A stretch of 64,000 bases of DNA from Phocaeicola plebeius (GTDB lineage Bacteria; Bacteroidota; Bacteroidia; Bacteroidales; Bacteroidaceae). The stretch is taken from NCBI GenBank assembly GCA_004558305.1, contig SFDG01000002.1:1-64000 (forward strand), given 5' to 3'. The notes under the pieces are model-generated. The model did no database searches and was not told the DNA's origin. It saw only the letters and a list, made by a program, of their open reading frames with translations. Of this stretch, positions 46,690 to 54,791 are shown piece after piece; position 1 is the stretch's first letter; the number at the start of each line of letters is the position of its first letter. The position numbers were made by a program, and so were the translations under genes.

Positions 46690-47550
46690 TTAGTTCTGGG
46701 GTTTCAAATAAGGGGCAAGCTGTTCGTTCGATACGCTGAGCAGGAAATCGCCGGCCGAGTAGGGGGCGATGTCGTAGCGGTTGTAGACGAAGGTGACGTG
46801 ATTCTCCTTCAGGAGAAAGTTGTCGGGGACAAAGAGTCCTCCGTCGTTCAGCAGCATCCCGTTTTCCTGCAGTCCTTCCACCGAGGTGATGGTGTCAGTT
46901 TCCAGCCGGCGGTTGGCTTCGGCTATCAGTTCCTGCAGGATGAGGCGGCAGATGTTACTCTCGTGGTCCAGGTCGAACACCTCCTCCTTCGTATAGATAT
47001 GTCCGGTCTTCGTATCGATGTTCACGCATTTGCGGTACGTCATGGGGTGAGCGCCTCCCGTGTAGGAAAAGTTCAGTACCGAGAAGTTCCACACCGTACC
47101 CTTCCCGGGCTTCAGCAGGGTCTGGAAGTCGAATTCATAGTTGTACCACATGGGCAGATCCTCCGGAGCGGTTCCCCGGGCCACATCTTCCTGGTACAAG
47201 GATTCCACATCCTCGCGGTACTCCGTCAGGTAGCTGGCGGCCAGTGCGTCTACAAAGGCCTCGGGAGCCAGTCCTTCGAACTGGTCTCCGAAACCGGCCT
47301 TCCGCAATCGGCCGTTGAGCAAGTCGGCCAGCGTGTCGTTGGTCGACGACGGACGGAAGAAGGCATAGCTGCACGACAGGCTGCACGACGGTCCGTCCGT
47401 CCTTCCCTGCAGGTGGTAGACCGTGTCTATGCGCAGGCTGTCAGTCTGCCAGCTGGCATTTTGGTGGTTCCCGTTACACGACGGGAACAAAAAGTTAGCG
47501 CACGCACATCCTACGGCAAAGTGAAGCAGGTATTTCTTCGTATTTATCAT
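46690..47550 (-). CDS. DUF3298/RsiV-like putative lipoprotein
   Basis: A 286-residue exported protein. N-terminal MINTKKYLLHF, a hydrophobic stretch, then LFPSC suggest a lipoprotein with Cys at 25. The C-terminal half matches DUF3298 (WNFSVLNFSYTGGAHPMTY, then NIDTKTGHIYTKEEVFD, then DNFLLKENHVTFVYNRYDIAPYSAG); the N-terminal half resembles DUF4163. Such domains occur in PdaC and RsiV and bind wall fragments or lysozyme in those proteins. Whether this one does is unknown. The start at 47550 follows the promoter; the longer frame to 47667 runs through it and is rejected. Confidence 0.85.
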   Translation of the reverse strand: MINTKKYLLHFAVGCACANFLFPSCNGNHQNASWQTDSLRIDTVYHLQGRTDGPSCSLSCSYAFFRPSSTNDTLADLLNGRLRKAGFGDQFEGLAPEAFVDALAASYLTEYREDVESLYQEDVARGTAPEDLPMWYNYEFDFQTLLKPGKGTVWNFSVLNFSYTGGAHPMTYRKCVNIDTKTGHIYTKEEVFDLDHESNICRLILQELIAEANRRLETDTITSVEGLQENGMLLNDGGLFVPDNFLLKENHVTFVYNRYDIAPYSAGDFLLSVSNEQLAPYLKPQN

Positions 47551-47594
47551 CTTTTCTTCATTTTTGGGTTGGTAATAGCTGTTTTGAGCTTTGA

Positions 47595-47602
47595 CAAATA
47601 TA
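47595..47602 (-). promoter_or_regulatory. -7 box of the DUF3298-rsmG-MBL-gcvP transcript
   Basis: Minus-strand TATATTTG, 45 bases upstream of the ATG at 47550 and just past the terminator of the upstream gene. Confidence 0.6.
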
Positions 47603-47626
47603 CGACTTCTTCTTGAATAAACGCCC

Positions 47627-47662
47627 AAAAAAAGGGAGAAATTCTGGCCCAGAATTTCTCCC
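47627..47662 (-). terminator. Terminator of the golvesin-domain amidase gene
   Basis: GGGAGAAATTCTGG (47634-47647) and CCAGAATTTCTCCC (47649-47662) are perfect 14-bp arms with one loop base. On the minus strand seven T follow (47633-47627). It lies 169 bp after the amidase stop. Confidence 0.88.
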
Positions 47663-47830
47663 TTCACTCTTTTTCAGTTTTCCGCCGCCCATTCGCATGA
47701 TGTACTCCGGCAGAGAGGTGACCCGTGATGTCCCCACGCAGTAGATAGCGGAACTGCAGGTCAGAGTCCGCCGCTTGGCACGTGTCATTTTCGAATCGTT
47801 TTACACAACGTGTGTTTGTTACCACACCGC

Positions 47831-50689
47831 TCATTTCGTCGGAACCAGAAACTGCAGGACAGACTGCATGAGGCGGTCGCGGGCAGCGGGGTCGGTGATG
47901 CTTTCGAAGGGGAAGCCCATCACGTAGGAACGGCCGGGAGCGGCAACGGCGGCACTGTACCCTTCGGCGGTATAGACCAGTGGGGTGAAGGCGTCGCCCA
48001 CGGGCTGCAGGCATTCGGGGAAGGGCACGGCGTATGTCTGGCTGTTGAGCTGTCGGGGGAACGACAGCTGCAGGCGGTTGCCGTGGACGGCTCCTTCCGG
48101 ACCGGGAGGCAGACTGCCTCCGTAGCTGCACCGGAGCACCTCCTGCAGGAAACGGGGATCGGCCTGGCGGGCACCGAGACAGGAGCCGCTGAGCAGCAGC
48201 CGGCCGCCCCGGTCGAGGTAACTGCGGAGGACATCGCAGACGCGGGGACTCAAGGCCGCGTGTTCGGCACCGGCAATGTAGTCTACCATCGCGTATCCGT
48301 CGGGGAGCACCGACCCGCTTTCCAGCGTCTCGCTGCTGCACGATACGTAGGAATAGCCGCCGGCATGCTGGATGGCCTTGCCGTGCAGGAAGGGATAGTC
48401 GAACGTGTTGCCGGCCACGGTGAAGCCCTCCAGTTCGTGGCCGCTGTAGCCCAGTCCGTCGGGCGTTTCCAGTCCGGGACGGGTGCGGTCGAAGTTCTGC
48501 TGATAGCCGCAGAAAGAGGCCGAGGACAGGTAAGGCAGTCCCGGGTCGAGGGCGAGGTCGAAGCCCTGCTGCTGGGAGGTGTTGATGGCAGCAGGTCCCG
48601 ACGTGCGGTGGAAGCCGTTGACGATCAGCAGGGTTCCTCGGCTATGGGGAGCCTTGTAGGCCGACAGGGTTTCCGAGGGGAAACTTTCCCCGCCCTTGTT
48701 CACCGCCGTGACGCGGAAGCTGTAGGTCAGTCCGGGCTCCACTTCTACGGTAAGGCGGTTCTTGTCTACATACGTCCCGTTGTCGAAGCCGCCGTTCCCG
48801 ATGCGGGTGTAGACCACATAGCCCTGGGCCTTGGCCGTGGGTTCGAGGGGGTCGTCGACGGGTTGCCACCGCAGCTCGAAGGTATTCTTCTTCTTGCCTT
48901 CCTGGATGGCGAAATGGTTCACAGGCAGCGGTTGCACCGTGTAGCGCTCGTTGTGCTGGGTGGCCAGGAAGCGGAGGATGGACTTGTAGACCGACCGGCC
49001 TACGGCGAACTGGAAGTCGGGCCGGTAGCCTTGCTGGAGGTCGGCGAAATTCTGGTGCGAGAGCAGCTCCAGAATCATGGACGGCACTTCGGGCAGGCGC
49101 GTCTCGCTGTAGTTGCGGTTCCACAGGCCGCGGCGGGCCCAGTCGGTCCCCACTACCGGCGCCAGGTCGCGTTGCAGCCCCGTCAGCACCAGGTCGGCCA
49201 GGTCGCGCGAGGCATAGCGGGAAGTGCCGCAGCCCAGCCGGCCCTCGTTGAATTGGGTGGTATAGATGCCCAGCGAGCCCACTAGGGCATCGTCGGTCTT
49301 GAAGCCGGCGTCGCTGTGGAGTCCTAACGTCAGTTCGATGGGCACGCGCAGTCCCTGCACGCCGGGCGCGTAGGGGGAGCCGCCGGCCAGGTAGTTCGTG
49401 GTGAGCGACCGCGCATTGATGTCGTCGTTGTAGTCGTTCTGGCCCTGGCTCTTGCTGTAGACGGGGTAGGGCATGCCTGCCCATTGTGCCCAGTAGCGGG
49501 CCCCTTCCAGGTAGCGGGGCATCCCGCTGGTGGTGCCTCCCCGCTCGATGTTGCCCATGCCTCCGCCGAACCGGACGGCATCGGCACAGACCACTCCTTT
49601 CTCGCTGCTTTGGTTGCTCAGCACCACCATGCCGGTGTCGTTGGCTCCGGGATCGAACTCAAACGTACCCAGGTAGACCCACGTGCCGCCTCCCATGCGC
49701 TGGTTCACCCGGAAGTGGGTGGCCCCACCTTTGTGGAAGACGGTGTAGCGGGCGTCGGTCACGCTCTCGGGCAGTGTCTGGTAGCTCACGTAGACGGCAT
49801 AGCGTCCGGCGGCGGGGAGGTTCGGAATCCATTCGGCGAACGCCTTCTCCGGCTTTCCGTAGGTGGGGATGAACCGGGCGGTGCCGTCCTCAAACGGATT
49901 GTGCCCGTCGGGATAGGACGCATACTTCTGGGCGAATCCTGTGCCGGGAGCCGTCGCCCAGCGGTATTTTTTCTTGTAGTTCACCTCCAGGTAGCGGCTG
50001 CCGGCCGTACAGGTGTTGTTGTCCACGATGACCTCGTTCGGCTGCCGGTCGCGTTCGCGGGGCGTAAAGACCACGGCCCCCGCCTGCTCCAGCATCGGAA
50101 TGAGGTAAGGCACCACGAAGCCTTGCGTGAACAGGTCTTCGGTGGTGCAGAACAGGCGCGGGCGTTGCCACTTCCATTCCCCCGAGGCGTTCTGGAAATA
50201 GCGGCCATGGCTTTGCCAGAGGGCGATGTGGCGTCCCTCCAGTCCCTGGCTGATGCGGAAGGGGCGGGAGAGGTTGCAGGTCCAGGGAGCTTCGTCGGTG
50301 TCGAGGCGGGGGAAGAGGCGGCTGTCGTCCTTCTTCCGGCGCAGGGCGTTCGGCACCAGGTTTTCGATGGGCTGTCCGTCGGCGTAGAGGGTGGTGTGAT
50401 AGTAGTTGACGGGGCCGGGCAGCAGCTGCTTCACCTCGCGGTAGATGGCGGTCGTGGTGGCCTCGGTGAACGGCTGGTAGCCGAAGGCGGGGTTCGCATA
50501 GATCCGCAGTTGTTTTTGCTGGTGGTCTACCTCGAACCGTTCCAGCTGGCAGGGGCCGATGTCGGCACGGGTGGTGTAGTGGTTGAAATAGTTCTTCAGC
50601 CGTTCCTCGATGTTATGTTCGAGGCTTTGTGCGGAGAGGGGGAGCGCCCAGAGGACCGCTGCTGTACAGAATAGATACTTCTTTTTCAT
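47831..50689 (-). CDS. Exported Amidase_3-type hydrolase with an inserted golvesin-like domain
   Basis: A 952-residue exported protein with signal peptide 1-20 (AVLWALPLSA). I see a zinc amidase site split by an insertion. H161 is in IALWQSHGRYF and E184 in TTEDLFTQG, then VVFTPRERD. A golvesin-like beta sandwich occupies about 215-375 (AGRYAVYVSYQ, RMGGGTWVYLGTFEFDPG, VVCADAVRFGGGMG). H458 follows in LTLGLHSDAG, with the catalytic E541 in MILELLSHQNF. A fibronectin type III domain lies at about 605-690, and a C-terminal alpha/beta domain (GTLLIVNGFHRTSG...) at about 695-950. Homologues are often mislabelled xanthan lyase. It would act on peptidoglycan in the periplasm. Confidence 0.82.
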   Translation of the reverse strand: MKKKYLFCTAAVLWALPLSAQSLEHNIEERLKNYFNHYTTRADIGPCQLERFEVDHQQKQLRIYANPAFGYQPFTEATTTAIYREVKQLLPGPVNYYHTTLYADGQPIENLVPNALRRKKDDSRLFPRLDTDEAPWTCNLSRPFRISQGLEGRHIALWQSHGRYFQNASGEWKWQRPRLFCTTEDLFTQGFVVPYLIPMLEQAGAVVFTPRERDRQPNEVIVDNNTCTAGSRYLEVNYKKKYRWATAPGTGFAQKYASYPDGHNPFEDGTARFIPTYGKPEKAFAEWIPNLPAAGRYAVYVSYQTLPESVTDARYTVFHKGGATHFRVNQRMGGGTWVYLGTFEFDPGANDTGMVVLSNQSSEKGVVCADAVRFGGGMGNIERGGTTSGMPRYLEGARYWAQWAGMPYPVYSKSQGQNDYNDDINARSLTTNYLAGGSPYAPGVQGLRVPIELTLGLHSDAGFKTDDALVGSLGIYTTQFNEGRLGCGTSRYASRDLADLVLTGLQRDLAPVVGTDWARRGLWNRNYSETRLPEVPSMILELLSHQNFADLQQGYRPDFQFAVGRSVYKSILRFLATQHNERYTVQPLPVNHFAIQEGKKKNTFELRWQPVDDPLEPTAKAQGYVVYTRIGNGGFDNGTYVDKNRLTVEVEPGLTYSFRVTAVNKGGESFPSETLSAYKAPHSRGTLLIVNGFHRTSGPAAINTSQQQGFDLALDPGLPYLSSASFCGYQQNFDRTRPGLETPDGLGYSGHELEGFTVAGNTFDYPFLHGKAIQHAGGYSYVSCSSETLESGSVLPDGYAMVDYIAGAEHAALSPRVCDVLRSYLDRGGRLLLSGSCLGARQADPRFLQEVLRCSYGGSLPPGPEGAVHGNRLQLSFPRQLNSQTYAVPFPECLQPVGDAFTPLVYTAEGYSAAVAAPGRSYVMGFPFESITDPAARDRLMQSVLQFLVPTK

Positions 50690-50738
50690 GGTGGAGGTGT
50701 TAGTTAGCCGTAAACGGAGTGTGTCCAGGGCACAGTCG

Positions 50739-51019
50739 AGGGTGTGTCGAAATTCAGAATGCCTACCAGATTGTCATTCTGAGTCCCCATCACACCGAGT
50801 GTGAAACGATTCGATAATGACGCTGTAGGGGCGGACCTGCGTGTCCGCCCGGATGCCGAGGTGGATGTTTCCGGGCAGACACATAGGTCTGCCCCTACAG
50901 TCTCGTCATTGGTAGCGAAGCGAAGAATCTGAATACATACACTGGCGCTTTACAGATCCTTCACTTCGTTCAGGATGACAGGCAAAATGACAGGCGATTT
51001 TTATTTTGACACAACCCTC
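50739..51019. repeat. Nested composite palindromic repeat filling the intergenic region
   Basis: Outer arms GAGGGTGTGTC (50739-50749) and GACACAACCCTC (51008-51019) match with one extra base. Inside, TCATTCTGAGTCCCCATCACA matches the arm of the 274-328 palindrome except at its ends. A further module at 50823-50852 (CTGTAGGGGCGGACC...) pairs with 50871-50900 at 26 of 30 positions. A CACTTCGTTCAGGATGACA arm lies near 50963-50981. No ORF or promoter is evident in the 328-bp gap 50690-51017. Confidence 0.85.
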
Positions 51020-51563
51020 ACAGCGCGAACTTTTCGGGATGCTTTCCTTGTGCATCCTTGAAGTAGGCCTTGATGTCGCGCATGTCCGCTTCGATATTGC
51101 CGGTGGGGTGGACGACGCGGGTCAGCCGTATGGTTTTCTTGCCATAGTCGAAGGCGGTCAATACGATGGGTATCTGTGCGCCGAGAGCGATGTAGTAGAA
51201 TCCCTTCTTCCAATCGGGGTTGGCCGAGCGTGTCCCTTCGGGCGTGATGGCCAAATGGAACTTGCTGCTTTCGCGAGCTACGGCGGCTACGGCATCCACG
51301 GTGGAGGAGTGCTTTTTCCGCTCGATGGGAATCCCGCCCATCCATCGGAAGATGGGGCCTAACGGGAAGAAGAACCATTCCTTCTTCATCATGAAGCCCG
51401 ACTCCCATCCCAAGGTGGCAATGGCGATCTTCCCGAGGAAGAGATCCCAGTTGGAAGTATGGGGCGCTACGCAATAGATGCATTTGTCCAGCTTCGGGAC
51501 GGAGACCTCGGCGGTCCATCCCAGCAGCCGGTAGTAGATAAACCGGCAGATGGCTTGTTTCAT
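51018..51563 (-). CDS. PlsC-like acyltransferase (short form)
   Basis: A 181-residue 1-acyl-sn-glycerol-3-phosphate acyltransferase-family protein. The catalytic HxxxxD is HTSNWD; the substrate Arg block is FRWMGGIPIERKK, and the third motif is ITPEGTRS. It is shorter than ordinary PlsC (about 240), with no clear N-terminal membrane helix, like the short acyltransferases of Bacteroidetes that may act on lysophospholipids or ornithine lipids. Substrate is uncertain. It is the last gene of the minus-strand run that also encodes a standard PlsC. Confidence 0.85.
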   Translation of the reverse strand: MKQAICRFIYYRLLGWTAEVSVPKLDKCIYCVAPHTSNWDLFLGKIAIATLGWESGFMMKKEWFFFPLGPIFRWMGGIPIERKKHSSTVDAVAAVARESSKFHLAITPEGTRSANPDWKKGFYYIALGAQIPIVLTAFDYGKKTIRLTRVVHPTGNIEADMRDIKAYFKDAQGKHPEKFAL

Positions 51564-51585
51564 GACTGCTTGTGTTTGCCGGGGA

Positions 51586-51849
51586 TTATTCGCTCAGCTG
51601 CTGCAGGATGTCCTGCACCTGGCTGTTGAAGTCGTTCTGCAGTTTCTTGTAGAATTCCCGGGTGTTTCCCGGTTCGGTGTGGCTGATGCGGCTGATGATG
51701 TCGTTTCTCAGGTTCATCACCTGCAGGAACAGGCGGGAAGCGGTTTCTGACTTTTCTCCCTGGTTCTCCAGGCTGGTGACGATGCACAGTCCGGCAATGG
51801 TTTCAGTGATATAGTTGACATTCTTCTTGAGGTTTTTTCTGCTTGCCAT
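51586..51849 (-). CDS. Small helical protein of unknown function
   Basis: An 87-residue, charged, mainly helical protein (KKNVNYITETIAGLC, SETASRLFLQVMNLRND, REFYKKLQNDFNSQVQDIL) without signal peptide or membrane segment. Two Cys-free helices with heptad-like spacing suggest a short coiled coil. It lies 22 bp before the short acyltransferase gene and 93 bp after plsC. I do not recognise the family. A near-consensus minus-strand TACTTTTA near 51887-51894 may give it a promoter of its own. Confidence 0.65.
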   Translation of the reverse strand: MASRKNLKKNVNYITETIAGLCIVTSLENQGEKSETASRLFLQVMNLRNDIISRISHTEPGNTREFYKKLQNDFNSQVQDILQQLSE

Positions 51850-51942
51850 AATCGTAAGTTTTTATAGTTAATGATTGGTGGGTAAAAGTACGGATGTTTT
51901 TCCACTTATGCAAGGAATAGAAGGATAATTTTAAATTCCCTC

Positions 51943-52680
51943 TCACCGGTGCTGTTCCGGCAAGGCAGAATGGATGGCTTCGAACGACTCCTGCATCAGT
52001 TCTTCCAGGTGGTTGCCCCCTTTGCCTTTCGGATAGATGGCCGGGTGGATGGTGAGGCGCAGCGAGTGGCGGTGGAGCAGGTGGGCAGTGCGGGGAAGCA
52101 CCTCGAAGGCACCGTCGATGGTCAGCGGGATGACGGGCATCTGCAGCTGGTCGGCCATCAGGAAGGCACCCTTCTTGAACTCGCCCATGCGACCGGTAAA
52201 GGTGCGCCGGCCTTCGGGGAAGACCACCATCGAGGTGCCGCCCTGAAGGATTTTCTCGGCTGCGCGGATGGTCTCCACCACCTTCCGCGGACTGGACTTG
52301 TCTACGAAAATGTGGCCGGCCGATTCGCAGGCCTTGCCCACGAAGGGCAGCTTGCGCAGGCTTTTCTTCAGCATCCATTTGAAGTGGCGGTTCAGGAAGC
52401 CGTAGATGAGGAAGATGTCGAAGGCACCCTGGTGGTTGGCCACGAAGACATACGAGGTGCCGGGCTGCAGGTGCTCGCGGCCCGTCACGTGGACAGGCAG
52501 GAGAAACAGGTAGCAGGTGAGGCGCGACCAGATCTTGCCGGGGTAGTAGCCCCAGAAATGACCGTCGCCCAGCCAGCAGCCGGCCACTGTAGTGAGGGCT
52601 GTGAGAATGGTCAGTACCAGGAAGATGGGCAGTCCCACACAGATTTGATAGATGTAATAGAGAAATGTCAGCATATTCAT
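51943..52680 (-). CDS. plsC: 1-acyl-sn-glycerol-3-phosphate acyltransferase
   Basis: A 245-residue membrane-associated acyltransferase that makes phosphatidic acid. Two N-terminal membrane segments (about 3-45) are followed by HxxxxD in ANHQGAFDIF, then HIFVDKSSPRKVV, then VFPEGRRTF and PVIPLTIDGAFEVL. It starts 7 bp after the metallophosphoesterase stop. That spacing may be recent, since a single-copy version of the 17-bp repeat would make the two genes overlap by ATGA. Confidence 0.92.
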   Translation of the reverse strand: MNMLTFLYYIYQICVGLPIFLVLTILTALTTVAGCWLGDGHFWGYYPGKIWSRLTCYLFLLPVHVTGREHLQPGTSYVFVANHQGAFDIFLIYGFLNRHFKWMLKKSLRKLPFVGKACESAGHIFVDKSSPRKVVETIRAAEKILQGGTSMVVFPEGRRTFTGRMGEFKKGAFLMADQLQMPVIPLTIDGAFEVLPRTAHLLHRHSLRLTIHPAIYPKGKGGNHLEELMQESFEAIHSALPEQHR

Positions 52681-52687
52681 TCAGTTT

Positions 52688-53863
52688 TTAGAGGTTGTTG
52701 CTTCTTGGAGGTTGTTGCTTCTTGAGGGTGATGAGGGTAATCTCGGGCCAGGCACCGATCCGCAGGGGAAGGAGGGCGTAGCCCAGTCCGATATTGACGT
52801 AGAGTCCGCGTCCGTCTTCCAGGTAAAGCCCGCGGTGTTCGGGGTAGAACCATCGGGAGGCGGAATAGCCGAACAGACTGATTTGCATGTCGTGGGTATG
52901 GCCCGCCAGCATGAGGGCGACGGCCGACTGGGGCAGCACTTCGCGCCGCCAGTGGGTAGGGTCGTGGCTCAGCAGGATGCAGAAGGCGTTTTCCGCGCCT
53001 CGCAGGGCACGTGGCAGGTCGCCCCGGTCCGGAAAAGGTGGTCGTCCGCTGTTCTCCACCCCCGCAATGACCAGCGAGTCGGTTCCCCGCCGCAGGATGC
53101 GGTGCTCGTTGAGCAGAAGGTCCCAGCCCATCTGCCGTTGGCGTTGTTTCAGGCTGTCCAGGTTGGCCTGCCGTTCCCGGACCGACGGCCAGCGGGCATA
53201 CGTCCCGTAGTCGTGGTTGCCGAGGACGGAGAAGACCCCGTCCGGGGCGTGAAGGCCGGCCAGCAGCGGCATGAACCCGTCGAGCTCGGTGGCCCGGCTG
53301 TTCACCAGGTCGCCGGTAAAGACGATGGCATCGGGACGGAGGCCGTTGCACAGGTCCACGGCCCGGCGGACAGCGGCTTCATTGCCCTTCCAGCCGCCGA
53401 CGTGGAGGTCGGAGAGCTGGGCCAGCCGGTAGCCGTCGAAGGCATCGGGCAGGGCAGGGGAGGTGAAGGTGACTTCGCGTATCCGGAAATCCTCCTTGCC
53501 GCGGACGGCCCCGTAGACGAGGTAGCCCAGTCCCAGGGTGGCCACGGAAAGGGCAATCAGGAGCCGCAACCGGGCCGTGCAGAGCCCCCATCGGCAGACG
53601 AGGCGCAGCGGCAGGTCGGCCAGCAGGAAGAGGACCTTGGGGATGGCGATGCAGAAGACCGCCACCAGGTAGGTGCCGAACGTGGCCCGCCACGTGTCGG
53701 GGCCGGCCATGTAGGCGGCCAGTCCGGCCAGCAGGGTTGCCGAGGGCACCCAGTAGCCCCACCGGCAGCGGCGGGAGCGGCCGGAGAGGTAGGTACGGTA
53801 AATATAAATGTCGGGCAGCAGCAGGAGCAGGACGGCGGCGATGAATGTGCGGAGCAGGACCAT
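52688..53863 (-). CDS. Membrane-anchored metallophosphoesterase
   Basis: A 391-residue protein with about four N-terminal membrane helices (to about residue 120) and a calcineurin-like phosphoesterase domain. Metal motifs are QLSDLHVGGW, VFTGDLVNS, GNHDYG, LLSHDPTH and LAGHTHDMQ, complete. Related enzymes (YaeI/LpxH-like) remove phosphate from lipids or nucleotides at the membrane; the substrate here is unknown. The C-terminal tail LKKQQPPRSNNL is encoded by two perfect copies of a 17-bp repeat in different frames. The gene lies 4 bp after the MetH-activation-domain gene. Confidence 0.87.
   Translation of the reverse strand: MVLLRTFIAAVLLLLLPDIYIYRTYLSGRSRRCRWGYWVPSATLLAGLAAYMAGPDTWRATFGTYLVAVFCIAIPKVLFLLADLPLRLVCRWGLCTARLRLLIALSVATLGLGYLVYGAVRGKEDFRIREVTFTSPALPDAFDGYRLAQLSDLHVGGWKGNEAAVRRAVDLCNGLRPDAIVFTGDLVNSRATELDGFMPLLAGLHAPDGVFSVLGNHDYGTYARWPSVRERQANLDSLKQRQRQMGWDLLLNEHRILRRGTDSLVIAGVENSGRPPFPDRGDLPRALRGAENAFCILLSHDPTHWRREVLPQSAVALMLAGHTHDMQISLFGYSASRWFYPEHRGLYLEDGRGLYVNIGLGYALLPLRIGAWPEITLITLKKQQPPRSNNL
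52691..52724. repeat. Perfect 17-bp tandem duplication at a gene end
   Basis: GAGGTTGTTGCTTCTTG occurs at 52691-52707 and again at 52708-52724 with no mismatch. It covers the last coding bases of the metallophosphoesterase, directly before its stop and the plsC start. Confidence 0.95.
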
Positions 53864-53867
53864 AGGC

Positions 53868-54779
53868 TTAACTTCTGAGGTTGGAACGTAGGAAGGGCCT
53901 CATGCGCTCCACCGGGAATCCGCGGCGGGCGGCATAGTCGGCCAGCTGTTCTTCATCGATGCAGCCCACGGCAAAATAGCGGGCCGCCGGATGGGCGAAC
54001 ATCAGCCCGCTCACCGAGGCGGCAGGCTGCATCATGCCCGTTTCGGTCAGGCGGATGCCGATGCGCCGGAAATCAATCAGTTCGTCGAGCAGGAAGTTCA
54101 CCGAGAGGTCGGGCAGCGACGGATAGCCCACCGCCGGACGGATGCCCTGATAATCCTCGTTGAGGAGCTGGCGCAGGCTGAGCTGTTCGTCGGGAGCGTA
54201 GGCCCACACGTGGCGGCGCACGGTGAGGTGCAGCTTTTCGGCGGCGGCCTCGGCCAGCCGTTCGCAGAGGGTCTTCACCAGCAGGTGGCCGTAGTCGTCG
54301 TGGGCATGAACCTCCTCCAGGGCCGCATCCACCGTGGTGGCAAAGGCACCTACGGTGTCGGGAATGCCCTGCGAGAGGGGCCTGACGAAGTCGCTCAGGC
54401 AGAGGAAGGGGGCATCGGGCCGCTGGCGCGTCTGCTGGCGCAGCAGCGGAAACCGCCGCCCGTCCAGCAGCAGGTTGTCTCCGTCGGCATAGGCTTCGAG
54501 CAGGCGGTAGGCGGCCCTCACCGCATAGTGCCCGTCCAGTTCGCCCAGCAGCCGGCGGGCATCCCCATAGAGGCGGGCGGCTTCAGCGGCTTTCAGACGG
54601 TCGGCCTCCTCGAAGCTGTTCAGCCATTGCGTGCGGCAGCTGTCGCAGTCGTGCAGCCCGGCCACGGTGGCGAAGCGCGGCTGGAATCCCCAGGCATGGA
54701 AGAAATAGATCCAGTTGATGTACTCGGCCACCTCGTGGAGCTCGTAGCGCAGGGTCGTGATGGGTGTCGTTATGTTCAT
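53868..54779 (-). CDS. Free-standing MetH activation-domain protein
   Basis: A 303-residue protein whose C-terminal part (about 180-300) carries blocks of the B12-dependent methionine synthase activation domain: YQGIRPAVGYPSLPD and ETGMMQPAASVSGLMFAHPAARYFAVG. In MetH this domain binds S-adenosylmethionine and reactivates oxidised cobalamin. No cobalamin-binding DxHxxG or catalytic domain is present. The N-terminal 170 residues are of unrecognised, largely helical type. It could act in trans on a MetH or another corrinoid enzyme encoded elsewhere. Its neighbours (metallophosphoesterase at 4 bp, dihydroorotase at 12 bp) give no clear link. Confidence 0.85.
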   Translation of the reverse strand: MNITTPITTLRYELHEVAEYINWIYFFHAWGFQPRFATVAGLHDCDSCRTQWLNSFEEADRLKAAEAARLYGDARRLLGELDGHYAVRAAYRLLEAYADGDNLLLDGRRFPLLRQQTRQRPDAPFLCLSDFVRPLSQGIPDTVGAFATTVDAALEEVHAHDDYGHLLVKTLCERLAEAAAEKLHLTVRRHVWAYAPDEQLSLRQLLNEDYQGIRPAVGYPSLPDLSVNFLLDELIDFRRIGIRLTETGMMQPAASVSGLMFAHPAARYFAVGCIDEEQLADYAARRGFPVERMRPFLRSNLRS

Positions 54780-54791
54780 GGCAGCGAGGGG

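Noticed and set aside
47558..47788. 76-codon minus-strand ORF after the golvesin-domain amidase
   Set aside because: It runs through a perfect terminator hairpin and the next promoter, with no homology or plausible start signal.
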